Shown here piece by piece: positions 23,274-38,929 of a DNA stretch of 64,000 nucleotides. How positions within the stretch are numbered: position 1 is the stretch's first letter; each line of letters opens with the position of its first letter. The stretch spans positions 2,420,617-2,484,616 of the forward strand of contig NW_006920412.1 of assembly GCF_000344685.1 (NCBI RefSeq), in the 5' to 3' direction. The notes below the pieces were generated by a model, which saw nothing but the letters and a program-made list of their open reading frames with translations, did no database searches and was not told the DNA's origin. Both the position numbers and the translations under genes were made by a program. Origin of the DNA: Gloeophyllum trabeum ATCC 11539 (taxonomy: Eukaryota > Basidiomycota > Agaricomycetes > Gloeophyllales > Gloeophyllaceae).

Positions 23274-24069
23274 ATGCGTACCATGACATTGGGTGCTAGG
23301 ACACTACGGTCTTTGGCGCAGTCTCGACGATATCTGTCGACCACTAGGACGCTACCTTCTGCACAGTATACGGACCCCACGAAACGTCATGATATAGCTA
23401 TCGTTTCGACTCCCGAGGATCTTCCTCCGAGCGAGCGGCATGTTCTGGATAGTGCACTGCGAGTTGACCAAGCTGGGGAAGTAGCGGCTAACTGGATATA
23501 TCGCGGTCAGATGGCAGTACTTGGACGAGATCCTAATACTGGTCCTATCATCCAAGTGCGCCTTATCACCGCCTTTCGTTGGACTGATATATGACTAGCT
23601 GCGCGCAGGATATGTGGGATCAGGAGAAGAAACACATAGCAGTGATGAATCAGATGCAGGTTCAGCATCAGGTCCGTCCGACTGTCCTGTGGGAGGTTGC
23701 AAAGGTAGCTGGTTTTGGCTTGGGTGCGGTGACCGCCTTAATGGGCAAGGAGGCTGCGATGGCATGCACGGAGGCTGTCGAGACCGTTATCGGTGAACAT
23801 TACGATGAGTACGCTACGTTTATACTGCATGGCTTTCGTCTCAATGACCGTCATAAATCAGCCAATTGCGGGAGATGGAAGGGCTTTCGACGTCACATCC
23901 GAGTATCCCATTACTGAAGGATGTCATCCGAGAATTCCGGGACGATGAACTCGAACATCTCGATACGGCCGTCGAAAACCATTCGCAAAGGGCACCGGCG
24001 CATGCCCTGCTGAGTACGGTAGTCGGGGCCGGATGCAAGGTTGCTATAGAACTGTGCAAGCGATTCTAG
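23274..24069 (+). CDS. COQ7: Demethoxyubiquinone hydroxylase Coq7 (intact copy)
   Basis: Three exons (23274-23555, 23609-23808, 23862-24069) give 229 residues. A mitochondrial presequence rich in Arg, Ser and Thr (residues 1-30) precedes the di-iron domain. Ligand motifs are LRVDQAGEVAAN (first Glu), WDQEKKH (Glu and His), GEHYDDQ and RDDELEHLD (last Glu and His). Coq7 hydroxylates demethoxyubiquinone in the inner mitochondrial membrane, the penultimate step of ubiquinone synthesis. The ATG at 23274 is preferred over 23283 because it adds the basic N-terminus. The gene begins 66 bp after the tRNA. Most of it is repeated after the N run; see the next entries. Confidence 0.96.
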
Positions 24070-24315
24070 TAGACTGTATAATATTATGGCGTATACCGAA
24101 GTTATGACGATGCTTGTTGCGAGGGTTGGATTCGTAACGATTCGCCCTTCCGCTTTCCGTTGAAATTCCACTTATTCTGCAAGCCAGGCGGGAGGTAAGT
24201 ACACAGAATATATGCCGAGAACGGTGCGGGCTCACGTCCGTCTGGGAGGCAAGGTATAGGACTGCACCCGGCACTATCACAACGCCGACGAGTGCAATGA
24301 ACGTGTTCCGGGGGG
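23362..24315. repeat. Direct repeat, copy 1 (left flank of N run)
   Basis: About 954 bp, from inside COQ7 exon 1 to the last base before the N run, is repeated at 24674-25626. The only difference I noticed is one base (a C near 23371) at the outer edge. Confidence 0.95.
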
Positions 24316-24673
24316 NNNNNNNNNNNNNNNNNNNNNNNNNNNNNNNNNNNNNNNNNNNNNNNNNNNNNNNNNNNNNNNNNNNNNNNNNNNNNNNNNNNNN
24401 NNNNNNNNNNNNNNNNNNNNNNNNNNNNNNNNNNNNNNNNNNNNNNNNNNNNNNNNNNNNNNNNNNNNNNNNNNNNNNNNNNNNNNNNNNNNNNNNNNNN
24501 NNNNNNNNNNNNNNNNNNNNNNNNNNNNNNNNNNNNNNNNNNNNNNNNNNNNNNNNNNNNNNNNNNNNNNNNNNNNNNNNNNNNNNNNNNNNNNNNNNNN
24601 NNNNNNNNNNNNNNNNNNNNNNNNNNNNNNNNNNNNNNNNNNNNNNNNNNNNNNNNNNNNNNNNNNNNNNNNN
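24316..24673. other. Assembly gap (358 N)
   Basis: A run of unknown bases. Both edges coincide exactly with the ends of the flanking direct repeat. Reading frames that run across it are not real. Confidence 0.99.
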
Positions 24674-25626
24674 CACAGTATAGGACCCCACGAAACGTCA
24701 TGATATAGCTATCGTTTCGACTCCCGAGGATCTTCCTCCGAGCGAGCGGCATGTTCTGGATAGTGCACTGCGAGTTGACCAAGCTGGGGAAGTAGCGGCT
24801 AACTGGATATATCGCGGTCAGATGGCAGTACTTGGACGAGATCCTAATACTGGTCCTATCATCCAAGTGCGCCTTATCACCGCCTTTCGTTGGACTGATA
24901 TATGACTAGCTGCGCGCAGGATATGTGGGATCAGGAGAAGAAACACATAGCAGTGATGAATCAGATGCAGGTTCAGCATCAGGTCCGTCCGACTGTCCTG
25001 TGGGAGGTTGCAAAGGTAGCTGGTTTTGGCTTGGGTGCGGTGACCGCCTTAATGGGCAAGGAGGCTGCGATGGCATGCACGGAGGCTGTCGAGACCGTTA
25101 TCGGTGAACATTACGATGAGTACGCTACGTTTATACTGCATGGCTTTCGTCTCAATGACCGTCATAAATCAGCCAATTGCGGGAGATGGAAGGGCTTTCG
25201 ACGTCACATCCGAGTATCCCATTACTGAAGGATGTCATCCGAGAATTCCGGGACGATGAACTCGAACATCTCGATACGGCCGTCGAAAACCATTCGCAAA
25301 GGGCACCGGCGCATGCCCTGCTGAGTACGGTAGTCGGGGCCGGATGCAAGGTTGCTATAGAACTGTGCAAGCGATTCTAGTAGACTGTATAATATTATGG
25401 CGTATACCGAAGTTATGACGATGCTTGTTGCGAGGGTTGGATTCGTAACGATTCGCCCTTCCGCTTTCCGTTGAAATTCCACTTATTCTGCAAGCCAGGC
25501 GGGAGGTAAGTACACAGAATATATGCCGAGAACGGTGCGGGCTCACGTCCGTCTGGGAGGCAAGGTATAGGACTGCACCCGGCACTATCACAACGCCGAC
25601 GAGTGCAATGAACGTGTTCCGGGGGG
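24674..25626 (+). repeat. Direct repeat, copy 2, with 5'-truncated COQ7
   Basis: Carries COQ7 from within exon 1 (24674-24866) through exon 2 (24920-25119) and exon 3 (25173-25380), plus the same downstream sequence. The start codon and presequence are missing, and one base lost near 24683 shifts the first codons. Only this copy continues into unique sequence, at 25627. This is probably an uncollapsed contig overlap and not a second gene. Confidence 0.9.
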
Positions 25627-26056
25627 TGAAACGGAAATGTTTATATGCGTTCTCGCGCTAGAACAAACAGCTCAGACACTTAGAGTGAGCAATACGGCGG
25701 CATTCCGTACCATAGAATTCCATTTTTCGATAGCAGGGTCATGCTGTTCAGCCATACTTGAGCAAGCAGCTGCGATGTCACGGTGTCCGACCCACCTTGA
25801 CCATTTCTACGACGAATCCTCAATATGAAGGAACTAAGCTGTAAGATAGTACACTCACCGTGACCGCCCGCCATGTCCAAAGAGTCTAAGCAAGCCTGCT
25901 GAGGGAGGAATAATGATTCTGGAAGGCTCAGGTTCGTACCGTGACAATGACATGCCATCTGTGGCACAAGTTGTTGGACCTTGTTTGGCTCCTCTTAGGA
26001 TATACCCCTGGTTGAGTGCTCTTCAAGTTCCACGTCCTCATACTGTATTGTCGATC
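25627..26056. other. Intergenic, upstream of the RNA-binding protein gene
   Basis: No gene recognised; presumed promoter and 5' UTR of the downstream gene. Confidence 0.35.
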
Positions 26057-28969
<2,913 letters not shown>

Positions 28970-29574
28970 ATTCATGGGTTCTCTTCCGGCTGTTCTTGGC
29001 TCAGGATTCGTCAAGTCAAGATCATCTAGCATATTGTTATTGTCTGCACCATACATTTTCTATCCTATGGACTTATCACTCTGTGCGACTGCGTCGAGGG
29101 AAGTCTTATCTGTTAGTCTCGCAGCAGCCTGAAGCTGGTAAGCATCCCAGCATTTCCGTGACTGCCAGCCTTTCTGGCATAAGGTATGGCGCGACCCGGG
29201 CCAGCTCAGCTAGTCAGGCGTCAGATCAGTGAACGTGGACAGTCTTAGCGCTGCTTGCACTTCATTCTTGATTTGTCGTAATATTCCTTGGTCAAAGGGT
29301 CGAGCTTAGACCTTTAGGTCCAACCTCGACTCTCGTCCGAGTCAGATCTTCAGTGCGCTCGTAACTGACTAGCTTTTACGTACGACGCTTGCGTGGTTGA
29401 AGTATGATCTATAGAGCAGTGAAGCGTGCGATCACTCCTGATCTTGAGCTCCTTAGGTCATATACGAGTAACCATTGACGCCATGTGTTCTCAATCTCCC
29501 ACAGCAAGTTGCAGCTATATATCCAATCCCAGGCGAAATTCAGTATCAAGGATCGCGAGCGGTGCATTTCAACC
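28970..29574. other. Intergenic upstream of second MFS gene
   Basis: No gene or structured element seen; presumed promoter. Confidence 0.35.
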
Positions 29575-31573
29575 ATGGCCCAGTCTTCAAATGTCGAACT
29601 GGTGGAAACTTCTCATTCACCAAGCGTTGATACAGCGGCTAAGGACTGTGCAGCAGGTTTGTACCACTCATGATTGCTATGGCACTGGATTACTCATTTG
29701 TTGATTTCTATCAAGGTGTTCGCGTCAACGGCGCTGAAGGTGGTCTACGCGAAGCCATATTTTCCGAGGGGACGTCTGCGAGCACCTCACCTACAGAGGT
29801 GGCTCTATCCCCCGTGGATACTGGATACGCTGCTTGGACGTTTGTTCGTCTATCCCACCGTGGCTCCTTTCCTCATGTGGCACGCAATAACACCGATCAT
29901 ACTTCGTTAGCTTGGGGCCGCAGCCTTGTTAGACGCGGTGATATGGAGCGTCCCTTGGTCGTACGGTATACTATTGGATACATATCTGCAAGATCCTGCT
30001 ACAACGACGCAACCCCATGCCACGACTCTGCTGCCTCTCGTGGGCACTTGCTCGTCGGGACTCATGTTCTGTTCAGGTACTTCCATGCCCACGCCGCCAG
30101 CACGAAGTATTTAATCTAAGCTCAATGCTTCTAGGAGCTATCATATATCCCTATATGTGTCAGTACCCTAGGCATCGACGTCCCTTGAGGTGGGCTGGTA
30201 TACTGCTGTGCTGTGCCAGTTTATTCGCATCTAGCTATGTGCGGAAGGTTGGTGCTGCTATTGTAGGTTTAGAAGAAGGGAAGCACTCAGACTTCATGAC
30301 CTTTAGGTCTGGGAGCTGGTGATGCTACAAGGGGTTCTGTATGCTATTGGGGGAGGTACTGCTTATCACAAGCACCGCATCTCGCGTGACTTGGCTCATT
30401 CCTTTTTGTTGTAGCTCTCGCTTATCACCCATGCATATCGTATATGTCAGAGTGGTTTGTTCGACGCCGGGGACTAGCTAACGGCGTACTCTTCGCAGGT
30501 GCTATCCTTTCCCCGTGCATGGCGACTCCCCCACTGAATATTGACATTGTATGTCTATAGGTACATCCGCGGGGGGTCTTGCGCTACCATTTATTCTGCC
30601 AGCTCTGCTGAAGGCGTATGGTATATTCGTAACGTTGCGGATAATTTCCGTTGCGTCTCTTCTCCTGCTTCTAGCTTGTCATCCCTTCATCAAGCCCAGA
30701 CTGCCTGAGAGCCGGATACCAGGGCCCGCACCTAGGACCAGTATATCCCCGATACTGGGAGATCGTACTTTCTGGGCCATTCTAGTGGCCAACACTCTGC
30801 AAGGCTTTGCGTTCTTTATACCCCTTGTATGGCTTCCAAGTATGTGACGCCTGGAGTGCACATTACTGGCCGTACTCACTTAAGCTTTATTCGGCTGCGG
30901 TAGCTTTTGCATCTACTTTGCAACTCAGAACTGCGCTTTCTTCTGCAGCGTTGGCCCTTCTCAATGGTAACGGTCTTGTGTCAGATATACCGTGATCCAC
31001 AACCACTCACCCCGACTATCGCAGGATCTTCGGCCCTGGGCCCAATGCTTGTCGGGCTGCTGTCAGACCGCTTATCGCCGTGGCCAATCGCTTTGATTGG
31101 CTCTGCCCTCTCTTGCTTATGCACTTTTGTCTTCTGGGGAGCGATGCGCAATACTGTCGGGTTGATGTTATTCGGCGCCACTTACGGCTTGGTTGCCGGC
31201 AGCTGGAGCACTTTGTGGGGACAGTTTGCCCATAGGATATCCAGTGAGTAATGGAAGTGTGCGAGCATTACCTAGCATAACTCCTCCATTTCCAGAGGGC
31301 GATCCTTCACTTAGTATGTCATTATATGGCCTCTTCATGATGACACGAGGACTAGGAAATATCCTTTGTACGCCTATCTCCACAGCGCTCCTGAGTACCA
31401 GCATATCTTCGACGACAGCCTACCGGAGTAACGGAGAGCAGGGAGCAACCCTCCACCAAGTGAAGTGGCAGAAGCTAATCGTATATGTCGGGACCTGCTT
31501 CGCCGGCGTTTCGATCATTTCTCTAATGGGCTGGGCGAGGGACAGGACTTCGGCGAGAAGAGACCTCGTTTAA
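29575..31573 (+). CDS. MFS transporter, fungal monocarboxylate-porter type
   Basis: Ten exons give 486 residues: 29575-29656, 29716-29843, 29911-30076, 30135-30247, 30307-30355, 30415-30498, 30561-30839, 30904-30966, 31025-31243, 31296-31573. A short polar N-terminus reaches PVDTGYAAWTFLGAAALL, the usual entry to the first helix. The rest follows the basidiomycete 'MFS general substrate transporter' pattern: YPRHRRPLRWAGILLCCA, YMSEWFVVRRGLANG-like (here WFVRRRGLANGVLFAGTSAG), RLPESRIPGPAPR in the central loop, and MTRGLGNILCTPISTALL near the end. About twelve hydrophobic segments are present. The substrate is unknown, perhaps a carboxylate. The first intron of the membrane part uses GTTCGT at 29844. 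Nothing suggests it is broken. Confidence 0.9.
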
Positions 31574-32025
31574 CTGTTGCGTCCCTATACTACCTTTCCA
31601 CTGGCTTGCTTTCCTGTAAGACCAGCTGTATGCATTTCTCCGGGGAATTTGCCCGCTGCATTAACTGTGTAGATAACAAATCTGATATGTGAACCCGTCC
31701 TTGCACATTTATCAGGGGTTTCCAAGCGTATATAATATACTTCCCTCCAAGCCCATGCGTACGCGTGCGACCGGTACACGACCGTGGCCGAGGATTACTG
31801 GCAGGACATGGAATACTTACATGGCATCCTAGTCCATGGGAGGGGGCGGGGGCTGGGCGCGCAGGCAAGGGAACTCTATTGTTCTAATCTGAATCGGTCG
31901 TTGGCGCAACAGTTATGATGGAGCAAGGGGGAGATTTTTACGTGGCGTAGGAAAGGGGAATACAGTTAAGGGTATCGAGAGTAATGGGACAGAATAAGCA
32001 ATAAACAACTAATGAGTGGTTTGGA
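31574..32025. other. Intergenic between convergent MFS and formin genes
   Basis: No gene seen; 3' UTRs expected from both sides. Confidence 0.4.
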
Positions 32026-35000
32026 TCATTGTTCGTCCTCATCAGGCGTGGTCCTGGTCTCCTCGGCAGAAGCACTCGTTGGCGGGCTCCCACTATCTGG
32101 GTTCCCCTGGTGTTCATGTTCGTCCGGAGCGGAGCCCGTGTATGCACCTTCTTGCGCGGATGGCTCTTCTTCCAATTCATCAACACCATTGATCTCATGT
32201 GTCCACTCGGATAGTTCAGGGGACCGCGGGCTTCCTATATCTTCTGATGAATCATTTCCAGATCGTGTACGAAGTCTTCGGCGGGTCCGCCGAGGCATCG
32301 AGGTTGCGGAAGGCGACGGTGATATAGGAGCGAAACCGTCCGACTTCAAGGAGGCCAACATGTTCGCGGCGATGGCCGCGGCGTCGGCGCCATCGTTGGA
32401 ACTGAAATTCAGGCCGCCGTCGAGATTCAGCTCCAGCGGTGCAGGAGGAGGTCGATTTGCAGAGTTATTCGCAGGACGACGAGCACGGCGCGCCCGTCTT
32501 CCTACATGATCGCCGTTTCTCAACTTCTCCAGCAAAGTATCGAGTACAGCTGTATCTTCGACCTCTTGGGCGCTGCTGGCTTCGAGAGCTTGCTCTTTCC
32601 GCAGTCGGGCTGCTTCTTGAGCTTGTATTCGTTTCTCCCTAGCAGCTCTCTCCTCTGCCACGGACTGGTTCTCCGATTTGCATTTCTGAAGGACATGTCA
32701 GAGCAATCCACTAGGTGCGAAAGGGCACACATACCTTGTAAGAAGTCACGAAAGTCTTGAAGATGCCGTAGAACTCCGAGGAGGTCATGCTCTTCTCATC
32801 CTCTCCATAATATCTGATTACCTCCGTGAATGTCGTGTCGGCTGCGTTCACGTCATCCGTGAGATCTTCAAGCAGACTGCTTGCTTTGCCGACAAAACCC
32901 CACATTTGCCTAGCGTATTCGTCGATTCGGTCAGGGTCTGAAAAGTGGTCTGCGAGCTCTTGGCGGATACGTTCTAGACCGGTACGCAGTTCCGACAAGC
33001 CTTTCCGCACGTCCTGGAGGTTTACTGTCATGGAGGAAACGATCAGAACATCATGGTCAACACCTCAAGGACACTGGGTTCAAACCTCGATAAGCTTCCG
33101 CAGGTTTGGCCAACTCATCTAAGAAGGCTTCCATGTCCGGCATGTGGTTTGCCACAGTCCGCTCTAAGAAGTGAAGTAAAGTCGTATTATTGACAGACTT
33201 CGTGTCTACCAGCTAATGGTTGCGATGTCAGTTAGCGGAGAAAACCTCTGCGAACTGGGACTTGCCTTGTTTATGCTACTAACTCGGAAACCAAACGCTC
33301 CTCCCTTGACACCGGTACTATTCATATAGTTACCGATGAACAGGATCAACTGAAAGCACAGGTTGTCTGATGAGACCAGTGGCCACATAGAATAGCATGT
33401 AGCACGCACACTTAGTAAATCCTTGAAGTGTTGTGCATGGAAAAGAGCATCTCCCGCTTCACTGAGTTTCCGAGTGGAGTCATCCAATAATGTCCAATGC
33501 TCTTGGAATCGGACCTTATAGAGCATCCCTTCTACCCGGGGTGCAAGCCGATCAATTTGTATCAACTTCACCATGAGCCGGTCAGATGGATGTAGTCCTG
33601 CGAGCTCCTCTGCATCCGCATTCCGGTAGACGTTCAGCTTACCGACCTAGAGTGGAGTATAGTCCAGTCAAAATTACGCCACAGGAGGTAATGGGAGAAC
33701 AGACCTGCTCTGGGGTTGGAAGCACAGGTTTCAATTCACTCAAGAATACCTCGGTGCAAAGCTCTTGATTAAACTGTTGAATCCTGCGAGCAATCTCCTC
33801 GGGCTCCAGCTGCCTGACACGCTGTATAAGGATTTCTACGCAGCTGTTGAGCCGACATGCGTAGATAAGACACAAGTGGTGCTTACCGACTCGCTTCTTG
33901 GTTTGTGGATCAAGGACACTCTTGAGCTCGGCACGTTTCTGCTTGGCTGGATGACTTCAGTAGTGGTATGAGAGCCATGGTAGATGATACCTACCCATCA
34001 GGTTCATCACCAACTGCTTGGCTTTGAAGTCCTCCTCAATCTCATTCCAGATGCCGTCGATGCGAAGCCTCTGAATCCACTCTTTCTCCTTGTCGGGTTC
34101 TCCGTCATTGAAGACGGTATGCGTGGCTTGCTGCTGAGGCAGCTTATCCCATTGCAATTGCTTGAGCTTCTTGCTGGGCGTTATGGGCATATCCTTACGG
34201 GCGGAGAGGAGCATATTCAGATTTGAACCCAACAACATTGATGCACGCGTTGAACCAGGGGCAGAGGACGGAGGTGTGAATCCCTTGCCTGGCGGAGGAG
34301 GGGGAGGCGGGGGAGGTATCGCGGAACCAACGGTCGGTATGGAGAAGGCGCCGGGTGGTGGTGGTGGAGGAGGAGGTGGTGGTGGTGGTGGCGGCGGCGG
34401 CGGCGCTGACACTGAGCCCATAGAGGGTGGTGGAGGAGGAGGAGGCGGCGGAGGGGGGGGAGGAGGGGCCATGGCAGAAACTCCCTCACCCTCTTCAGGG
34501 AGAGGAGGAAGAGTGGGAGAATGTTGTGGGCTACCATCAGAGGACGGCGGACGACCACGAGCTGCCAACTGCTTCCGGAGTTGCTCTGCCAAAGAACCAG
34601 GAGGCGCTGAGATCCGCGAGCTATCGACTGAGGTGGTCGAACTGACAGATGTGGGGTGGGTTTCTTCTGTGAGATTCGTATATCCACTTCGACTTGACTG
34701 TCGTCCGTAGTCGCTCTCCGCGTCCTGATCCTCTGGCACTACCGAGCCGTCACTCTGTTCGGCTTGATCATCCGTAGGTGGCAATAGCAGATCACCATGC
34801 CTCGTAGAATTACTTGGACCCGGAGTGGGTGGTAACTTACGTCTTGGCGATCCTCTTATGCTCCGCGGACTGGACAAGACGCCGTCCCGAGGAGGATACT
34901 AAGAAAGTCTTCAGTCTCAGTCAAGGGAGGCAAGGACGAAACACATACTAGCTTCACGCCAGCAGCTAATTGCTGCTGGATCTGTTCCTGCACCATCTCC

Positions 35001-37803
35001 TCGTCGGCATCCATGAACTGCGACGTTCGGCCTCCTTGAGCCTCTGACATCCGTGTCATCTTAGGCGCCTTAGATCGACGCTTACTCGAATGAGGCCTCC
35101 TCCTGATATTACCCGCCTTTGTAGGGCTGCCATCTCCCTGGGCCTCGTCCGTAAGGTCCGAGTCATCCTCCTCACCCTCAACTCCGTCCCTATTCTTTCT
35201 CCGCTTCCTCTTCTCGCGACCTTCCAGGATGCTGATGGTCCTATTCCGCTCGAAGTGCCTGTCAAGGTTATCCATGAGCGTCTTTCTGTCCACCCCGCTG
35301 CTGTTGTCCAAGATCTTCTCCACACCGTTGCCCACCTCTCTGAGCATCCTAAATAGCTCCATAATCTGTGCTTCCAGCTGGGCGATCTGCTCTTCATACC
35401 CGGCCTTCTGAGTGTCCAACTGTCCCTGCAATCGCTGGATTGTCTCCCGCGCCCCCTGGAGCCTCTGCTCCAACTGCTCAGTCCTTGCCTTCAGCTGACC
35501 CACGAGACCCTCGCCTCCCTGGGCAACCTCGGCTTCCAAGGCTTGCTTCTCGAGCTGCAGCTGCAAGACTTGTGACCGGTAAGCATTTGCCTCCTCTTCG
35601 AAGGCTTTCGCTTGGTCGGCGTTGTTGAACTGCGCAATTATCCTGTCGACCGAATAGCCAAACCTGTGTTCAGCACCTCCGAGCTTGGCATCCATGACAA
35701 CGTCCTTGACGAGGGTATCCAGCATCTGGTAGTAGTGAGTCATCGTCGGGCCTTCCGCATGGATCAGCAGGAAATGCTGAAGCATAGAAAGCAGATAAGT
35801 CCGCGCCTCCGAGTCTTCTGTCTTCTTCAAGACCGCGTTGTACACATCGTCGATGCTGCTCAGGTTCTGCAGGGTCTGCTCATCCAGACGTTCGCGCAAG
35901 AGCGCCTCGTCCTCCTGGATCATCTCTTGGAGCTTCTGCATCTGCTGGTCAAGTGAAATCACGTTCAGTTCCCGACACAGCGCTAGGATCCGCTGCAGAC
36001 CAGCAGCTTCCATTTGCGAGCGCTGGTGCAGGCGGACGTCGGTGTCTTCGACATCTTCGAGGAAGGAGTTGACGAGCATGAGATTGGCGAGCTGACAGGC
36101 ACTTTAGGAACCGTGGGGCAACCAGGGAAAAAAAGGCTTACGCACCACATACTCGTTCAGACCGCCGTCGAGAGCGCCGGTCTTCTTGACCTCTTCACTT
36201 GCACCGACGAGAGTACCCATCTTACCCCGGCCCTGTAACGTCCTTTCCCAGGTCTTGAACCAGTATGCATAAGGAGACGGCGGTTCACCATTATTCTTAC
36301 TCAAGTCCTCTAGAGCGCTGAGAACGTGGTTATAGATATAACCCTGCTTCCAGTACGCGAGAAAAGTCAGGGTCTCCGCTATAATCCGGCGGGTGCCTAG
36401 ATGGGGGCTATTCATGCTAGAGGCTAGTTGGGTGACCGTGGCAGAATGGGCAATCGCCTCCTTCGTGCCCAGCTGTAAAGCGAACTGAGCGTTACTATCC
36501 AGAAACGAATAATGTGCCCCACAAACTTTGTTGTTCAGGATCTGCTTCAGACATTTTGCCGTCTCATATTCCAATTCCGTATCAATCTCCCTCCTACACT
36601 GCGTATCAGCAACAGGCCAAGCGTATACGACGGACGACAGCGAACCTGTTCATGCCTTTCTTGGCGATATGTTGCAGTGTCTGCGCCAGGACAGATACAC
36701 CGCGCAAGTCGAGGAAGTGTTGAAACCACCTAAACACGTAGGGTTGGGACGTTGAATGTAAACGAAATCAGAGACACGCACCCTACTTCCCCGCTCCGCA
36801 GAGACACGAGCAGATGCGATATCTGCTTGGTAGTTATGGTGTGATCCATGAACTTCTGGACATAGAACTCGGGAGAGCCTTCCTCAATGAGAGTAGGCTG
36901 TCCGGTGGCCATCTGCCTCCTCGTCTGCTCCTCCCGCTTCTTCTCGTCCTTCCGGCGCACCTGCTCGTGGTTGACGACAAGCTGCCACTTCTGGTCGATG
37001 GATATAGTATCTGGGATCTTCACGCCCCGAGCCTCGACGACGTTCTCGAACAGCGCCTCGATCTCCTCGTCGTTTTCCGGCCGAGGGAGGAAGAACTCGT
37101 CCTTGTCCTTGTGGTGGTGATGCAGGCCGAGCGACAGATGCGAGAGGTGCCCGTGCGAGTCGAACGAGGAGAGCGAGGGGGCATAACGCGAGCCACGGTT
37201 CCCGTCTGAGCGGGTCGTCATTCCGGAGGCAGGGCGGATGGTAGCGCTGGACGTAGAGGCGGAGGGCGTAGATGGCAGGGCATGCTGCGCAAATTCCGGA
37301 GTCCCAGGGCTCCTGTGATCCAGGGATGACGAAGACGAGGACGCCTCGCTGCGCCTCAGGTGTCGCCCATTCGTGTATGACGGTGTCTGCCTCCCGGAGC
37401 CGGAGGTCAAGGTGGTGGCAGAGGACGACGCGGAAGGCACGGAACTGTTGTACAGCGTCGTCGAGTCCGTGCTGAACATCGAGTTGCTGGGAGATGCTGA
37501 TCGGGCATACGGGTGATTCGGCTGGACATAAGGCTGAGCATACACACGGTCTCTCTCCGCCTTCGACTTGGCCAGGGTGGCAATATTCAAGGGCGTGCCA
37601 GTAGCGGTGAGAGTTGGGTTAGTGATAGGTGCGGATATGTACGGGCCCTGACCCTTGAGTCCCTGCGATCCCGTCCCGACTGGAGCTGGAGAGCGGGGCG
37701 GCGGCGCGAGCTTGTCATACGGCACGGAGCGTTCGTTGAGGTCCTGGCCCGAGAGCGAGGAGCCGCGAGGCCTGCCCTTCTTCCTCCCGAATATGCTGTC
37801 CAT
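32026..37803 (-). CDS. BNI1: Diaphanous-type formin (Bni1/SepA-like)
   Basis: Twelve exons give 1,729 residues: 37803-36782, 36729-36646, 36593-36146, 36091-34949, 34898-33995, 33946-33887, 33835-33705, 33646-33410, 33349-33266, 33212-33086, 33024-32735, 32685-32026. A disordered Ser-rich N-terminus (1-240) leads to the GTPase-binding/FH3 region, then a coiled coil near residues 680-780. FH1 follows at about 1045-1115 with three proline runs. FH2 spans about 1140-1510 (LKQLQWDKLP; LILFIGNYMNSTGVKGGAFG). The tail is basic (EERAAREKRIQAQEAARLRK). Formins bind Rho GTPases and nucleate linear actin cables for polarised growth and septation, with FH1 recruiting profilin-actin. The intron at 33265-33213 begins with GCAAGT, a GC-AG intron. 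Transcription is leftward, convergent with the MFS gene. Confidence 0.95.
34285..34475. repeat. FH1 polyproline-coding GGN/CCN repeat
   Basis: On the plus strand this is a near-continuous run of GGA, GGT and GGC triplets. In the formin frame it encodes three blocks of 9-17 prolines separated by short spacers such as SMGSVSA. Such tracts vary in length between strains, so this is a natural hotspot for copy-number change. Confidence 0.9.
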
Positions 37804-38929
37804 CTGGGAGAACTGCGAGAGAGGAAAGGCTCAGGAGCGGCGCGGCGGACAGATCGAGACCAGTCCGTTTCAGGTTCCGGGGTTGGCTGACAGTCCAAAG
37901 TAGAAGTCCGCGGAATGAGTCGTGAAGATAAACAAATCAGAAAGACAAAGCCAGAGTCATAGCCCAGAAACAACGAACGCAAGCAGAGGACCAGAGGAGG
38001 GAGTGATGGAATGGATATCTTCTTGTTCGTCGTTGCCACCGTTGCCGGGTTCGCGACAACAACTGTCAACAACGCGTATCCCAAGTCCGAGCCTCGAGGT
38101 TACTGTACGATGTCGTTCAAGCCGACGTCGTCGTGCTCTTTATTCCCAGTCTGTGTTTCCTTGACTGGAAACGCTCGAGTATCGCAGAGCCAATGCCAAT
38201 GGCGATGTGCTGGACATATTGTAGGGGATGACAGCCGTTCTCGGCTTAGACCCGCAGGCTCTTATACCAGCGTTCTTGGGACGCCGTGCTTATAGGTCGT
38301 CACTACACGGACAACCTTCTTGAGTTCAAATATTCCCCTATACTCAGCTTTGTGGGGCATTTGACATAGGTTGGCCTTCATGAACTGAAATGAACGATCA
38401 AGTTTCGATCAAGGATGAAGGATAGAGTCTGAGGCCTTGAGTCCTGAGGAGTCACCCATGTCCGGGTTATTTCAGCTATTGTCCGGTGCGTACTATCTCT
38501 CCGGTTCTGTTTCTGCCGCCTGGGACCTGCTGTTGCAGCTTTGGCTTGAGAATCGCTCGAGGCTTGTGCAGCTGTGACGGACTTGAATGATTGTATACGG
38601 ACATTTTTGCTTCGTTATTGCCATATAATGAGAGCCTTCACTCTGTATACTCGACCCGTACCGGCATGCGTGCGTAGTACATTGTACATTCCTCCGCGCA
38701 GTCTGAGTTTGCCACAATACCGAGGCTGGAAATCACCGGAAAAGGAAAACGGACTGCCAAGACGAAGCCAAGAAGGGCACAGCCACCTCCGCGCCACCGC
38801 CGGCAAGAAAGCCTCGCGTCGGGGTGGTTGCTTCCAGCCTTTATTCCGTCAATCGTTTCGTTCGTTCCAACCCCCCGTCTTTCGCTTCAGCTGCCCCCTC
38901 TTTTGCTTCGTTGACCACGACCTTCAGCC
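37804..38929. other. Divergent promoter region, formin and PEBP-like gene 1
   Basis: Pyrimidine-rich tracts precede the start at 38930. The open frame at 38011-38295 shows no family features. No gene called. Confidence 0.4.

Noticed and set aside
24044..24866. Long frames running through the first N block
   Set aside because: They exist only because N codons are read as open; the same applies to frames across 53,646-53,996.
24674..25380. Second COQ7 as a true tandem gene duplicate
   Set aside because: Lacks the 5' end and abuts the N run exactly; an assembly overlap is the simpler explanation.
34162..34710. Glycine-rich plus-strand frame of 182 codons
   Set aside because: Antisense shadow of the formin FH1 proline tract.
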